From Bacteroidetes bacterium HGW-Bacteroidetes-1 (GTDB lineage Bacteria; Bacteroidota; Bacteroidia; Bacteroidales; F082): DNA of 57,445 nt. The stretch is taken from positions 1-57,445 of the forward strand of contig PHDU01000017.1 in assembly GCA_002842755.1 (NCBI GenBank). Reading direction: 5' to 3'. A program made the translations under genes and the position numbers. This document shows, one piece after another, positions 25,854 to 34,658 of this stretch. The notes beneath the pieces are model-generated. The model saw only the letters and a list, made by a program, of their open reading frames with translations, did not search any database and was not told the DNA's origin. Position 1 is the stretch's first letter. Every line of letters begins with the position of its first letter.

Positions 25854-27086
25854 ATGATACCACTTTCACTTTTCTTAGGATTACTACAAGCAATAGAGGT
25901 AATCGTTTTTATTTATCTTGCTTTAACAAGTATATATGTCTTTGTTTTCGCTGTTGCTTCTCTGTTCCCTTTACCCAAATATCCCGAAAAACAAATCCCA
26001 CTGAAAAGATTTGCTGTTCTCATTCCTTGCTATAAAGAAGATGATGTGATTTATGACGTTGCAAGAGAAGCCTTAAATCAGAACTATCTCACCGATAGCT
26101 TCGATGTGGTCATTATTGCAGATAAATTTGAGCAGGCTACTGTTGAGAAACTTTTAGAGTTACCCATCATTCTATTCAACGAAAAGTTTGAGATAAGTAC
26201 AAAAACCAGGGCGCTAAACCATGCATTGAAACATCTTCCTAAAGATCAGTACGATGCCGTTTGTATTCTTGATGCGGACAATATCATGGAAAATGATTTT
26301 TTACTTAAAATGAATGCTGCTCTTTCAAACGGTTATGTTGCAGTACAGGGCCATCGAATCGCAAAAAACCTGAATACTGGTTTTGCAATTCTTGACGCTA
26401 TGAGTGAGGAGATAAACAATCAGATTTTCAGAAAAGGACAACGCGTTTTAGGATTATCATCGGCTTTAATTGGTTCTGCAATGGCATTTGATTTTACATT
26501 CTTCAAAAAATTAATGGCAGATATTGAGGTTGTGGGAGGATTCGATAAAGAAATTGAGTTACGTTTATTGAGCAATAAATATAAAATTGAGTATATTCCT
26601 GAGGCCATTGTATATGATGAGAAGGTTCAAAATGTGAAAATTTTTACACAACAAAGGAGGCGCTGGATATCTGCTCAATTCCACTACTTTGGCAAGCATT
26701 TTATCCCAGCTACCAAAGCCCTTATTCGGGAAGGAAACGGAGAATATTTTAATAAAGCTTTTCAATATCTGCAGTTACCAAGGATTCTTTTGCTTGGTTC
26801 TTTGTTCGTTTTAACTTTAACTTCTTTTTTATTTGGCATTCCCACACATCCATTTTATTGGTCTATCTCATTAATAATTATAATCTTAGCTCTAATACTA
26901 TCTATTCCAAAAAGTTTCTATACCATTGGTACGTTAAAAGCATTGATATATTTACCTGTTGGTTTTACATTCATGTTCTTATCTTTACTAAATATTAGAG
27001 GGGCTAACAAACAGTTTATTCATACAAAACATACATACAACGCTTTCCAAATTAAGAAAAAACATAGGTTTCATAATAAATCTTAA
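25854..27086 (+). CDS. Membrane-bound glycosyltransferase family 2, module copy B2
   Basis: A 410-residue paralogue of the protein at 23621: N-terminal helix (SLFLGLLQAIEVIVFIYLAL), AVLIPCYKEDDVIYDV, CILDADNIMENDF, GGFDKEIELRLL, TQQRRRWISAQ and C-terminal helices ending ANKQFIHTKH. The start at 25854 is chosen because it aligns with the A2 start and lies just after the B1 stop; an upstream in-frame start at 25668 would overlap B1 by 180 bases. In place of A2's GEDKE it has GFDKE. Confidence 0.88.
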   Translation: MIPLSLFLGLLQAIEVIVFIYLALTSIYVFVFAVASLFPLPKYPEKQIPLKRFAVLIPCYKEDDVIYDVAREALNQNYLTDSFDVVIIADKFEQATVEKLLELPIILFNEKFEISTKTRALNHALKHLPKDQYDAVCILDADNIMENDFLLKMNAALSNGYVAVQGHRIAKNLNTGFAILDAMSEEINNQIFRKGQRVLGLSSALIGSAMAFDFTFFKKLMADIEVVGGFDKEIELRLLSNKYKIEYIPEAIVYDEKVQNVKIFTQQRRRWISAQFHYFGKHFIPATKALIREGNGEYFNKAFQYLQLPRILLLGSLFVLTLTSFLFGIPTHPFYWSISLIIIILALILSIPKSFYTIGTLKALIYLPVGFTFMFLSLLNIRGANKQFIHTKHTYNAFQIKKKHRFHNKS

Positions 27087-27098
27087 AGCTATTACATC

Positions 27099-28241
27099 AT
27101 GAAAATAGGTATCGAAGGTCAAAGATTATTTCGTGTAAAAAAACACGGAATGGATATGGTTGCACTTGAGCTGATTAAAAATCTCCAGAAAATTGATTTG
27201 ATCAATGAATATTTCATCTTTGTGAAGCCTGATGAAGACCGTTTATGTTTGGAAGAAACGAAGAACTTTCATTTGATTGAATTGGATGGAGGCCCCTATC
27301 CTACCTGGGAACAAATTGCACTTCCAAAAGCTGCAAAAAAATATGGATGTGACCTACTACATTGTACCAGCAATACGGCACCCATTTCTACATCAATACC
27401 ATTAATAATTACACTTCACGATATCATTTATCTCGAAAGTGTGAGTATTTTAAAAAAAGGTGGAACATGGTATCAGAAAACCGGAAATATGTATAGAAGA
27501 TTTGTCGTTCCCAGAGTTGTTAGTAAAAGTAAAAAGATTATTACTGTTTCTAACTTTGAAAAGGAAAGAATAAGGAAGTTTTTTGGTTTTCCTGAATCTG
27601 ATCAGCGTTTAGTAGCCATATACAATGGAGTAAGCGAGCATTTTCACAAAGTCACGGATGAAACTGAACTTAAAAGAGTTAAAGATAAATATCATTTGCC
27701 TGATCGATACGCTTTCTTTTTAGGCAACACTGACCCTAAAAAAAATACCAAAGGAGTACTTCAGGCTTTTTCAAAATACCTTAAAGAAAGTAATGATCCA
27801 CTTTCGCTTGTCATGCTCGACTATGATAAAAATGCACTAAACAGTTTGCTCAATGAAATTGGAGATGTGGATTTAATCAAACACATTCACCTAACCGGAT
27901 ATGTTGTCAATACTGATCTTCCTTCCATTTACAGCCAATGCGCAGTTTTCCTTTACCCGTCATTGCGTGAAAGTTTTGGTATTCCAATGCTTGAAGCCAT
28001 GCGTTGTGGTAGCCCTGTGATTACTTCTGACACTTCCAGTATGCCTGAGGTTTCGGGCGGTGCAGCCATGATCATCAATCCCTTTAAACCTGAAGAGATT
28101 ACAGAAGCAATGAAGTTAATTCTGACCGATGAAAAAAAAAGCAATGAACTCATTGAAAAAGGTTTTTTGCAATCAGCAAAATTTTCATGGAATGCAATGG
28201 CACAGGAAGTTTTGACGCTTTATTACGAATTGGAGAAATAA
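27099..28241 (+). CDS. Glycosyltransferase family 4
   Basis: A 380-residue GT-B enzyme with retaining GT4 marks: an N-terminal KIGIEGQRLF strand, ITLHDIIYLE, ITVSNFEKERI, the donor-binding domain opening FFLGNTDPKKNTKGVL, LTGYV, and the E(x7)E motif in RESFGIPMLEAMRCGSPVI. Soluble, probably peripheral to the inner membrane. The donor sugar cannot be inferred; mannosyl and glucosyl transferases share this pattern. Confidence 0.9.
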   Translation: MKIGIEGQRLFRVKKHGMDMVALELIKNLQKIDLINEYFIFVKPDEDRLCLEETKNFHLIELDGGPYPTWEQIALPKAAKKYGCDLLHCTSNTAPISTSIPLIITLHDIIYLESVSILKKGGTWYQKTGNMYRRFVVPRVVSKSKKIITVSNFEKERIRKFFGFPESDQRLVAIYNGVSEHFHKVTDETELKRVKDKYHLPDRYAFFLGNTDPKKNTKGVLQAFSKYLKESNDPLSLVMLDYDKNALNSLLNEIGDVDLIKHIHLTGYVVNTDLPSIYSQCAVFLYPSLRESFGIPMLEAMRCGSPVITSDTSSMPEVSGGAAMIINPFKPEEITEAMKLILTDEKKSNELIEKGFLQSAKFSWNAMAQEVLTLYYELEK

Positions 28242-28284
28242 ATATTTATATTTGATTTTTATTAGTTAGAAAAAACGGAATGAA

Positions 28285-29499
28285 ATGATTCAAAATCGCG
28301 ATTTCATCGTAATTGGCCTTCAGGCGCTGGATAGTAGAATTGGAAGCAATTGTATTAACATTGCCCACGAATTTGCCAAAAATAACAGAGTTTTGTATGT
28401 AAACTATCCTTTGGATAGACTTACTCGATTTCGCGAGCGAAAAGATCCACTGATTGAAAGACGTATTCGTATCAATCAAGGGATTGAACCTGATTTGATT
28501 CAGGTGAACGAAAACATGTGGAATCTATTCCCGAAAACAACACTGGAATCTATCAGTCAGCTTCCTTTCAATGGTTTATTTGATTTTTTCAATAAAGTCA
28601 ACAACAAACGTTTTGCGCGCGAGATAAAAAAAGCAATAAAAAAACTAGGGTTTTCAAACTATATCGTATTTAATGATAGTGATATGTTCAGAGGTTTTTA
28701 CCTGAAAGAACTGCTTGAACCTGAACTTTATGTTTATTATACACGTGATAACCTTATAGCAGTTGATTTCTGGAAAAAACAAGGTATCAGAATTGAAGCT
28801 GCTTTAATGAAAAAATCAGACTTGGTTGTGGCAAATTCAACCTACCTTGCTGATCATGCCCGAAAATTTAACACGCATTCATATTATGTTGGACAAGGCT
28901 GTGATGTGTCTCTTTTCGATAAAAATCTGATAAAAACCGTTCCGGAAGACATCGCCACAATTCCAAAACCTATAATAGGATATATAGGTGCATTGTTTTC
29001 TCTTCGGCTTGATATTGAGGTGCTTGTTTTCATTGCAAAACAACGCCCACAATGGCAGATTGTTTTGGTAGGACCGGAAGATGAGGCTTTTAAAAACAGC
29101 GAATTGCATCAATTGAAGAATGTCTGGTTTTTAGGATCAAAAAAAATGGAACAACTTCCCGAATACCTTCATCCTTTTGATGTGGCACTTAATCCTCAGA
29201 AGCTTAATGAAGTAACCATCGGAAATTATCCTCGTAAAATTGATGAATATCTTGCCATGGGTAAGCCCACTGTTGCTACCAAAACAAAAGCAATGGAAGT
29301 TTTTGAAGATCATACCTATCTTGCAGAAACAAAGGAAGATTATCTCCAACTGGTTGAATTAGCATTGCAGGAAAATAGTCCTGATTTGGAAAAAAAGAGA
29401 GAAATATTTGCACGAAGTCACACCTGGGAAAACAATGTTAAAGAAATATATGACCGGATGATATATATTCTGCAACAGCCTAAAGATAAGGTCTCATGA
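28285..29499 (+). CDS. Glycosyltransferase, TuaH-like (GT-B fold)
   Basis: A 404-residue protein resembling teichuronic-acid TuaH and related GT-B enzymes: FIVIGLQALDSRIGSNCINI at the N-terminus, VYYTRDNLIAVDFW, ADLVVANSTYLADHAR-like SDLVVANSTYLADHAR, YVGQGCDV, IIGYIGALFSLRLDIE and a C-terminal KIDEYLAMGKPTVATKTKAM. Its stop overlaps the acyltransferase start as ATGA at 29496-29499, so the two are likely made together. Exact acceptor unknown. Confidence 0.82.
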   Translation: MIQNRDFIVIGLQALDSRIGSNCINIAHEFAKNNRVLYVNYPLDRLTRFRERKDPLIERRIRINQGIEPDLIQVNENMWNLFPKTTLESISQLPFNGLFDFFNKVNNKRFAREIKKAIKKLGFSNYIVFNDSDMFRGFYLKELLEPELYVYYTRDNLIAVDFWKKQGIRIEAALMKKSDLVVANSTYLADHARKFNTHSYYVGQGCDVSLFDKNLIKTVPEDIATIPKPIIGYIGALFSLRLDIEVLVFIAKQRPQWQIVLVGPEDEAFKNSELHQLKNVWFLGSKKMEQLPEYLHPFDVALNPQKLNEVTIGNYPRKIDEYLAMGKPTVATKTKAMEVFEDHTYLAETKEDYLQLVELALQENSPDLEKKREIFARSHTWENNVKEIYDRMIYILQQPKDKVS

Positions 29500-30116
29500 G
29501 TATAATTGAAAAAGTTAAGGCAAATCCAAAACTTAAACATTTAGTTTTATGGATGCTAATGCCAAAAAACCAGGCCAGACCCCGACTTTGGGTTAAATGC
29601 TTTGTCAATCCCTTAAAACATAAAAAAGGTAAAGGTTCACTTGTACGCCGGCGAACAAGAATGGACGTATTGCCATTCAACCAATTTGTCCTTGGTAAGG
29701 ACGCTACTATTGAAGATTTCGCAACCATCAACAACGGCGTAGGAAATGTCATCATTGGCGATCGAACCCGTATTGGCCTGGGATGCGTTGTCATTGGACC
29801 TGCAACAATCGGTAGCGATGTAATGTTTGCTCAAAATATCGTTGTTTCAGGCCTTAATCATGGTTATAGAGACATATCAATCCCTCCAAGTTTGCAAGCT
29901 GTAGAAACAAAGGAAATTATCATTGAGGACGAAGTTTGGATTGGAGCTAATGCGGTTATAACAGCCGGAGTAACAATAGGGAAACATTCCGTCATTGCAG
30001 CAGGCAGTATTGTAACTAAAACTGTACCTCCTTATAGTGTGGCCGGCGGAAATCCTGCAAAAATTCTTCGGCACTATAATCCTGAAACGAAAAACTGGGA
30101 AAAAACAACAAACTAA
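29496..30116 (+). CDS. Left-handed beta-helix (hexapeptide) acyltransferase
   Basis: A 206-residue hexapeptide-repeat acyltransferase, likely O-acetylating a sugar of the polymer with acetyl-CoA. Imperfect [LIV]-G-x4 repeats run from about residue 70: NVIIGDRTRIGLGCVVIGPATI, then after an extended loop with the catalytic histidine (GLNHGYRDIS) EVWIGANAVITAGVTIGKHS and IAAGSIVTKTVPPYSVAGGNPA. The ending KILR is typical of the WbbJ/colanic-acid type. Coupled to the gene upstream by an ATGA overlap. Confidence 0.9.
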   Translation: MSIIEKVKANPKLKHLVLWMLMPKNQARPRLWVKCFVNPLKHKKGKGSLVRRRTRMDVLPFNQFVLGKDATIEDFATINNGVGNVIIGDRTRIGLGCVVIGPATIGSDVMFAQNIVVSGLNHGYRDISIPPSLQAVETKEIIIEDEVWIGANAVITAGVTIGKHSVIAAGSIVTKTVPPYSVAGGNPAKILRHYNPETKNWEKTTN

Positions 30117-30131
30117 TAATCAAACTACTTT

Positions 30132-30938
30132 ATGCACAAGATTTCTACTTTTATCCGCTATTTTGTCGATTTTTTACAATTTGGACAAGTAAGACTCGTA
30201 ATTGCTTCTTTTATCTACATTCTGACCAAGAAATCATTTATTAAGACCCGAATCATTCATAGTAAGCTGGGATTGTTCCTCCATAGGAAAGGCTCGCTTG
30301 ATTTTCAGTTTGCCAATTACGCGTATGAATGGAATGTAAAAAAAATAATGAATAAATATTATAAAGAATATCAGGTATTCATTGATATCGGTTCAAACAT
30401 TGGTACTTATACCATTATGTTGGCTAAAAGAGGATTAAGGACTTATGCTTTTGAACCTGCTTACGAAAATTTCAGAGCGCTTAAAGTCAATGTATTATTA
30501 AATAATCTTGAAGAAACAACCACTATTTATAATGTAGGCTTAAGTGATACCAATACGAAGGCATCCTTTGTTTTTGATCCTCTCAATACGGGGGCTTCAC
30601 ATTTGGATGGTATTCCTGCTGAGGATATAGAAGCTGAGTTAAGAGGAATCTCAACAGAAATTGAGTTGGTCAGATTTGATGATATATTCAATGAAATGAA
30701 TATAAAAAATAATGAGAAAATCCTCATGAAAATTGACGTTGAAGGAATGGAAAGTAGCGTTCTACTTGGTGCTGAAATATTTTTCAAGCAGCATCCAAAT
30801 ATTCTGCTTGTAATGGAAAGCGTTCATTCCGGTGAAGATAAATTAAAAAATATATTGAATCAATTTGGTGTATTTGAATATATACCTGTAGATGCACTAA
30901 ATATGGCAGCAAAAAAAATAGGTAATATAAAAACATAA
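30132..30938 (+). CDS. FkbM-family methyltransferase
   Basis: A 268-residue SAM-dependent methyltransferase of the FkbM family, probably methylating a hydroxyl group of a sugar. The SAM motif is FIDIGSNIGTYTIMLAKRG, followed by YAFEPAYENFRALKVNV and MKIDVEGMESSVLLGAE, both characteristic. The N-terminal 60 residues are hydrophobic and basic. Only four bases separate it from the next glycosyltransferase gene. Confidence 0.9.
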   Translation: MHKISTFIRYFVDFLQFGQVRLVIASFIYILTKKSFIKTRIIHSKLGLFLHRKGSLDFQFANYAYEWNVKKIMNKYYKEYQVFIDIGSNIGTYTIMLAKRGLRTYAFEPAYENFRALKVNVLLNNLEETTTIYNVGLSDTNTKASFVFDPLNTGASHLDGIPAEDIEAELRGISTEIELVRFDDIFNEMNIKNNEKILMKIDVEGMESSVLLGAEIFFKQHPNILLVMESVHSGEDKLKNILNQFGVFEYIPVDALNMAAKKIGNIKT

Positions 30939-30942
30939 TAAG

Positions 30943-32136
30943 ATGCTAACACTCAAAATCTTTTTTTGGTTTCTTGTTTTTGTTGTTTTTTACGCTTACC
31001 TGGGATATGGAATCTTGCTGTATATTTTGGTCAGACTAAAAAGAGTATTTTCTAAGTCATTGCATGTAAACAATTTAGATTACGAGCCTGAGGTAACATT
31101 ATTCATTGCAGCTTACAATGAAAAAGACTATGTTGATGCCAAAGTACAAAATTCTTTTGAGCTTGATTATCCGCAGGATAAAATCAGACAAGTTTGGGTG
31201 ACTGATGGCTCCGAAGACGGGACTCCGGAGATATTAAAAAAATATGAATCAAAAGGTGTAGAGGTGTATCATCTGCCAGCGCGGGGCGGTAAGATTGGAG
31301 CTATGAACCGCGGAATGCAGTTTGTTAAAACTCCCATCGTTGTTTTTTCGGATGGGAACACAATGTTGGGAAAAGAAAGTGTAAGGAGAATTGTACGCTT
31401 GTTTAGTAATCCTAAAGTTGGTTGCGTGTCAGGTGAAAAAAGAATCTTTGATAAAGAGAAGGATACTGCTGCTGGAACCGAAGGAATTTACTGGAAATAT
31501 GAATCAAAGCTTAAAAAATGGGATGCTGAGTTATACTCTGTTGTTGGTGCTGCTGGCGAGCTGTTTTCAATACGTACCGAACTGTTCGAAAAAGTTGAAA
31601 AAGATACTTTATTAGATGATTTTATCATTTCGCTCAGAGTTGCCATGAAAGGTTTTACAATACAGTATGACCCTGAGGCCTATGCTATCGAGACATCTTC
31701 TGCCAATGTAAAGGAGGAACTCAAAAGAAAGGTAAGAATTGCCGCAGGAGGCATACAGTCAATTATTCGTTTAAGTCCTCTTCTTAACATTTTTAAATAT
31801 GGGCGTTTAAGTTTCCAATACATTTCACACCGTGTATTGCGATGGACCTTAGCCCCTATCTCATTGCCACTTTTACTTATCTTGAATTTCATTTTTATTT
31901 TCCTAGCCGGTTTTACAAACTTTAGCAATGTTTTTACCTGGCTTTTTTATGCTCAAATATTGTTTTATTTTCTCGCAATGCTTGGCTGGTATTTTGAAAA
32001 CAAAGCAATAAAAATCAAGATACTTTTTATACCCTATTACTTTATGATCATGAATCTTGCAGTGTTAATAGGAATAAAAAGATATTTCAAGGGTAGTCAG
32101 TCTGTTAATTGGGAAAGAGCCCAAAGAGGTAAGTAA
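30943..32136 (+). CDS. Membrane glycosyltransferase family 2 (cellulose-synthase-like)
   Basis: A 397-residue protein: one N-terminal membrane helix, a GT-A domain (VTLFIAAYNEKDYV, VTDGSEDGTPEI, ARGGKIGAMNRGM, VFSDGNTML, LDDFIISLRV) and three C-terminal helices. The usual QxxRW is replaced by KVRIAAGG, as in the BcsA-distant GT2 group around poly-N-acetylglucosamine synthase relatives. Seventh glycosyltransferase of the locus. Whether it is processive is open. Confidence 0.88.
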   Translation: MLTLKIFFWFLVFVVFYAYLGYGILLYILVRLKRVFSKSLHVNNLDYEPEVTLFIAAYNEKDYVDAKVQNSFELDYPQDKIRQVWVTDGSEDGTPEILKKYESKGVEVYHLPARGGKIGAMNRGMQFVKTPIVVFSDGNTMLGKESVRRIVRLFSNPKVGCVSGEKRIFDKEKDTAAGTEGIYWKYESKLKKWDAELYSVVGAAGELFSIRTELFEKVEKDTLLDDFIISLRVAMKGFTIQYDPEAYAIETSSANVKEELKRKVRIAAGGIQSIIRLSPLLNIFKYGRLSFQYISHRVLRWTLAPISLPLLLILNFIFIFLAGFTNFSNVFTWLFYAQILFYFLAMLGWYFENKAIKIKILFIPYYFMIMNLAVLIGIKRYFKGSQSVNWERAQRGK

Positions 32137-32161
32137 AAGATCACAAGAAAAATGGAAAATT

Positions 32162-33820
32162 ATGAGAATCCTGATAAAGCATTTGGTACTTTTGGGGTTG
32201 GCATTTTATTCAACCCTGCCCTCCCTGCTTTATGCTCAGACAAATTGTAGCTTCACAATAAATAATTCAACAAACATTTTTGATGGAACTGCCGTTTTAC
32301 CTGGTGATACAATCTGCCTTGATGGTGGTTTAAGGACTTACCTTTTACTTAAGAATATAGTTGGGACAGCCAGCCAGCCAATCATAATTATTAATAGTGA
32401 CTCAAAAAGCATTATTGATACAGATCATTTCTACGGTATTAAATTTTCCGGATGCAAGCATGTTAAATTAACCGGAACATCGTCTTCTACCAATCCCTAT
32501 GGCATAAAAATTAATCGCGTTGGTAATGGTGCAGGAATTTCAATTGATGATTTGAGTACAAATATTGAGATAGCACATGTTGAGATTGCAAATACTGCCC
32601 TGGGTGGTATTTATGCCAAAACGGATCCCAATTGTAGTTTTGTTGCTACACGTGATAAATTCACGATGTTTGATATTCGAATTCATGACTGCTATTTGCA
32701 CGATATATTAGATGAGGGGATGTACATCGGCAGTTCAAAGTTTACCGGTCAGTATCTTCAGGATTGCGATACAACAGTTTTACCACATGTGATTCATGGT
32801 GTTCATATTTATAACAATATTGTTGAACGAACAGGTTGGGATGGCATACAGGTGAGCTCAGCTCCATCCGATTGCCGGATTTTCAATAATATCATAAGAA
32901 ATGATTCCTACAGAGAAACACCAAATCAAATGTCTGGCATTCTTGTAGGAGGTGGGTCGGTTTGCGATTGTTACAACAATCAGATTTTTGATGGTAAAGG
33001 AGATGGCATGGATATTTTTGGAAGTGGAACGATGAAAATTTACAACAATCTTATTGTCAGAGCAGGGATAACCTACCTGCCAGATAATCCAAATGCCGCA
33101 CGACATGGGGTTTTTATCGGAAATGCCCCTGATGCCAGCGCAGCCACTCTTCATCTTTTACATAATACCATTGTTAGTCCAAAAACCACAGGCATTCGTT
33201 TTTTTAATTCAAATACTACAAATAATTTGGTAATGAACAATATCATTACAAACCCTGGTTCTTATGCATCAAACGATTGGAGGGCTTATTTTAACAGCGA
33301 TTTGCCAGAGATTCTTTTTTCACTAAAAAACAATATTTTTACAGAAAATACTGATCCTCTGAAGTTTTCGAACTATTCAAATGATAATTTTGATCTTCAA
33401 GCCAATTCAACTGCAGTAAACAATGGATTTTTTGCGGGTCTAAATGCCATCAGTTTTGATATTCTGAACCGTCCCCGGCCTCACAACAATGGATACGATA
33501 TCGGAGCATTTGAATCTCAGGATACCTATGCTGGTGAAGAGGAATTTGCAGCAAAGAATATGAAAATATTAGTTTGGCCCAATCCTGCGATTACTAAACT
33601 GTTTGTTACAATTCATTCTCCATACCCTCAGTCAGCAGCGATTCAAATTGATGATATTCTTGGAAACCATTGCTATTTAAAACCTCACTTATCCCTTGAT
33701 TCTGGCACCAATCTGATTGAAGTTTCTATTGAGCATTGGAGGCAAGGGGTCTATTTTCTTTATTTGCACAACGATAGAAGTACCTCATCGATTCGTTTTC
33801 TTGTGATAAACCCCTTTTAA
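32162..33820 (+). CDS. Secreted right-handed beta-helix protein with T9SS sorting domain
   Basis: A 552-residue exported protein. Signal peptide about 1-25 (cleaved near LLYAQ). The body, about 30-450, has short repeated strands with Asn ladders and turns (IYNNIVERTGWDGIQVSS, RIFNNIIRND, YNNQIFDGKGDGMDIFGSG, IYNNLIVRAG, LLHNTIVSP), the parallel beta-helix pattern of pectate-lyase-like proteins. The last about 80 residues (ILVWPNPAITKLFV to the end) are a type A T9SS sorting domain, so it should cross the outer membrane by type IX secretion. It sits inside the polysaccharide locus; a polymer-modifying or polymer-binding role is plausible but unproven. Confidence 0.85.
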   Translation: MRILIKHLVLLGLAFYSTLPSLLYAQTNCSFTINNSTNIFDGTAVLPGDTICLDGGLRTYLLLKNIVGTASQPIIIINSDSKSIIDTDHFYGIKFSGCKHVKLTGTSSSTNPYGIKINRVGNGAGISIDDLSTNIEIAHVEIANTALGGIYAKTDPNCSFVATRDKFTMFDIRIHDCYLHDILDEGMYIGSSKFTGQYLQDCDTTVLPHVIHGVHIYNNIVERTGWDGIQVSSAPSDCRIFNNIIRNDSYRETPNQMSGILVGGGSVCDCYNNQIFDGKGDGMDIFGSGTMKIYNNLIVRAGITYLPDNPNAARHGVFIGNAPDASAATLHLLHNTIVSPKTTGIRFFNSNTTNNLVMNNIITNPGSYASNDWRAYFNSDLPEILFSLKNNIFTENTDPLKFSNYSNDNFDLQANSTAVNNGFFAGLNAISFDILNRPRPHNNGYDIGAFESQDTYAGEEEFAAKNMKILVWPNPAITKLFVTIHSPYPQSAAIQIDDILGNHCYLKPHLSLDSGTNLIEVSIEHWRQGVYFLYLHNDRSTSSIRFLVINPF

Positions 33821-33827
33821 TTGCCAG

Positions 33828-34658
33828 ATGAAAAAGTTGATTAAAAAGATGATTCCGAGGTCAGCAGGATACTGGCTGAGAAAAATTTATCTGAGAGCAA
33901 GGGGGATTTTATATTATGGGAATCATTATTATTGTCCAATATGTAATCATTCCTATCGTAAGTTTTTTACCGGTGGGTTCGATTTACCCGTCATCAATCA
34001 AATGCAGATTATCGGAGCAGGAAGAAGAGAGTCAATGGTTTGTCCGGGATGTGCTTCCACGGATCGTGAACGTTTGATATATCTTCTTATAACAAACCCT
34101 GAAAACAAATTTCTTCCCGCAAAATCGATTTTACATATCGCACCTGAACCAGCCCTATCCTCCTGGATCCGGCATAATCAGAAAAATGATAACCTTCAAT
34201 ATATTGAAGGAGTAAAATACCATGAAGGGTTTTATTACAGTCCCAATATCATTCTGATGGATATTTTGAATATTTCCTACCCTGATAATTATTTTGATCT
34301 AATTATTTGTAACCATGTTTTGGAACATATCGAACAGGATCGTACAGCCATGAAAGAATTATTAAGGGTTTTAAAACCAGGCGGAAAAGCAATACTACAG
34401 GTTCCCTGGTCACCAATACTGGATAAGACTATTGAAGATAATACTGTTATTACCCCTTCAGAAAGAGAAAAGTATTTTGGTCAGTTTGATCATGTTCGGC
34501 TCTATGGAAATGATTATATTGAAAGACTTAAAGAAGCTGGATTTCACGTTTCGGTAATGGATGTGAAAAATCTTATGAAAGAAGTGAATTATTTAAATTC
34601 AATTGCTCTAAACCCAAAAGAAGTTATATTTGTGGGAACAAAACAAGTTCTGGAATGA
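33828..34658 (+). CDS. SAM-dependent methyltransferase with N-terminal zinc-ribbon-like cysteines
   Basis: A 276-residue class I methyltransferase. The N-terminal part holds two CxxC pairs, CPIC (about residue 35) and CPGC (about residue 70), suggesting a zinc site. The methyltransferase_11 core includes ILHIAPEPALSSWI (in place of the usual glycine-rich SAM loop), NYFDLIICNHVLEHIEQD and LLRVLKPGGKAILQVPW. Such proteins are common in polysaccharide clusters; the target is unknown. Its stop overlaps the start of the hybrid kinase gene (ATGA at 34655-34658), tying the locus to a regulator. Confidence 0.85.
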   Translation: MKKLIKKMIPRSAGYWLRKIYLRARGILYYGNHYYCPICNHSYRKFFTGGFDLPVINQMQIIGAGRRESMVCPGCASTDRERLIYLLITNPENKFLPAKSILHIAPEPALSSWIRHNQKNDNLQYIEGVKYHEGFYYSPNIILMDILNISYPDNYFDLIICNHVLEHIEQDRTAMKELLRVLKPGGKAILQVPWSPILDKTIEDNTVITPSEREKYFGQFDHVRLYGNDYIERLKEAGFHVSVMDVKNLMKEVNYLNSIALNPKEVIFVGTKQVLE

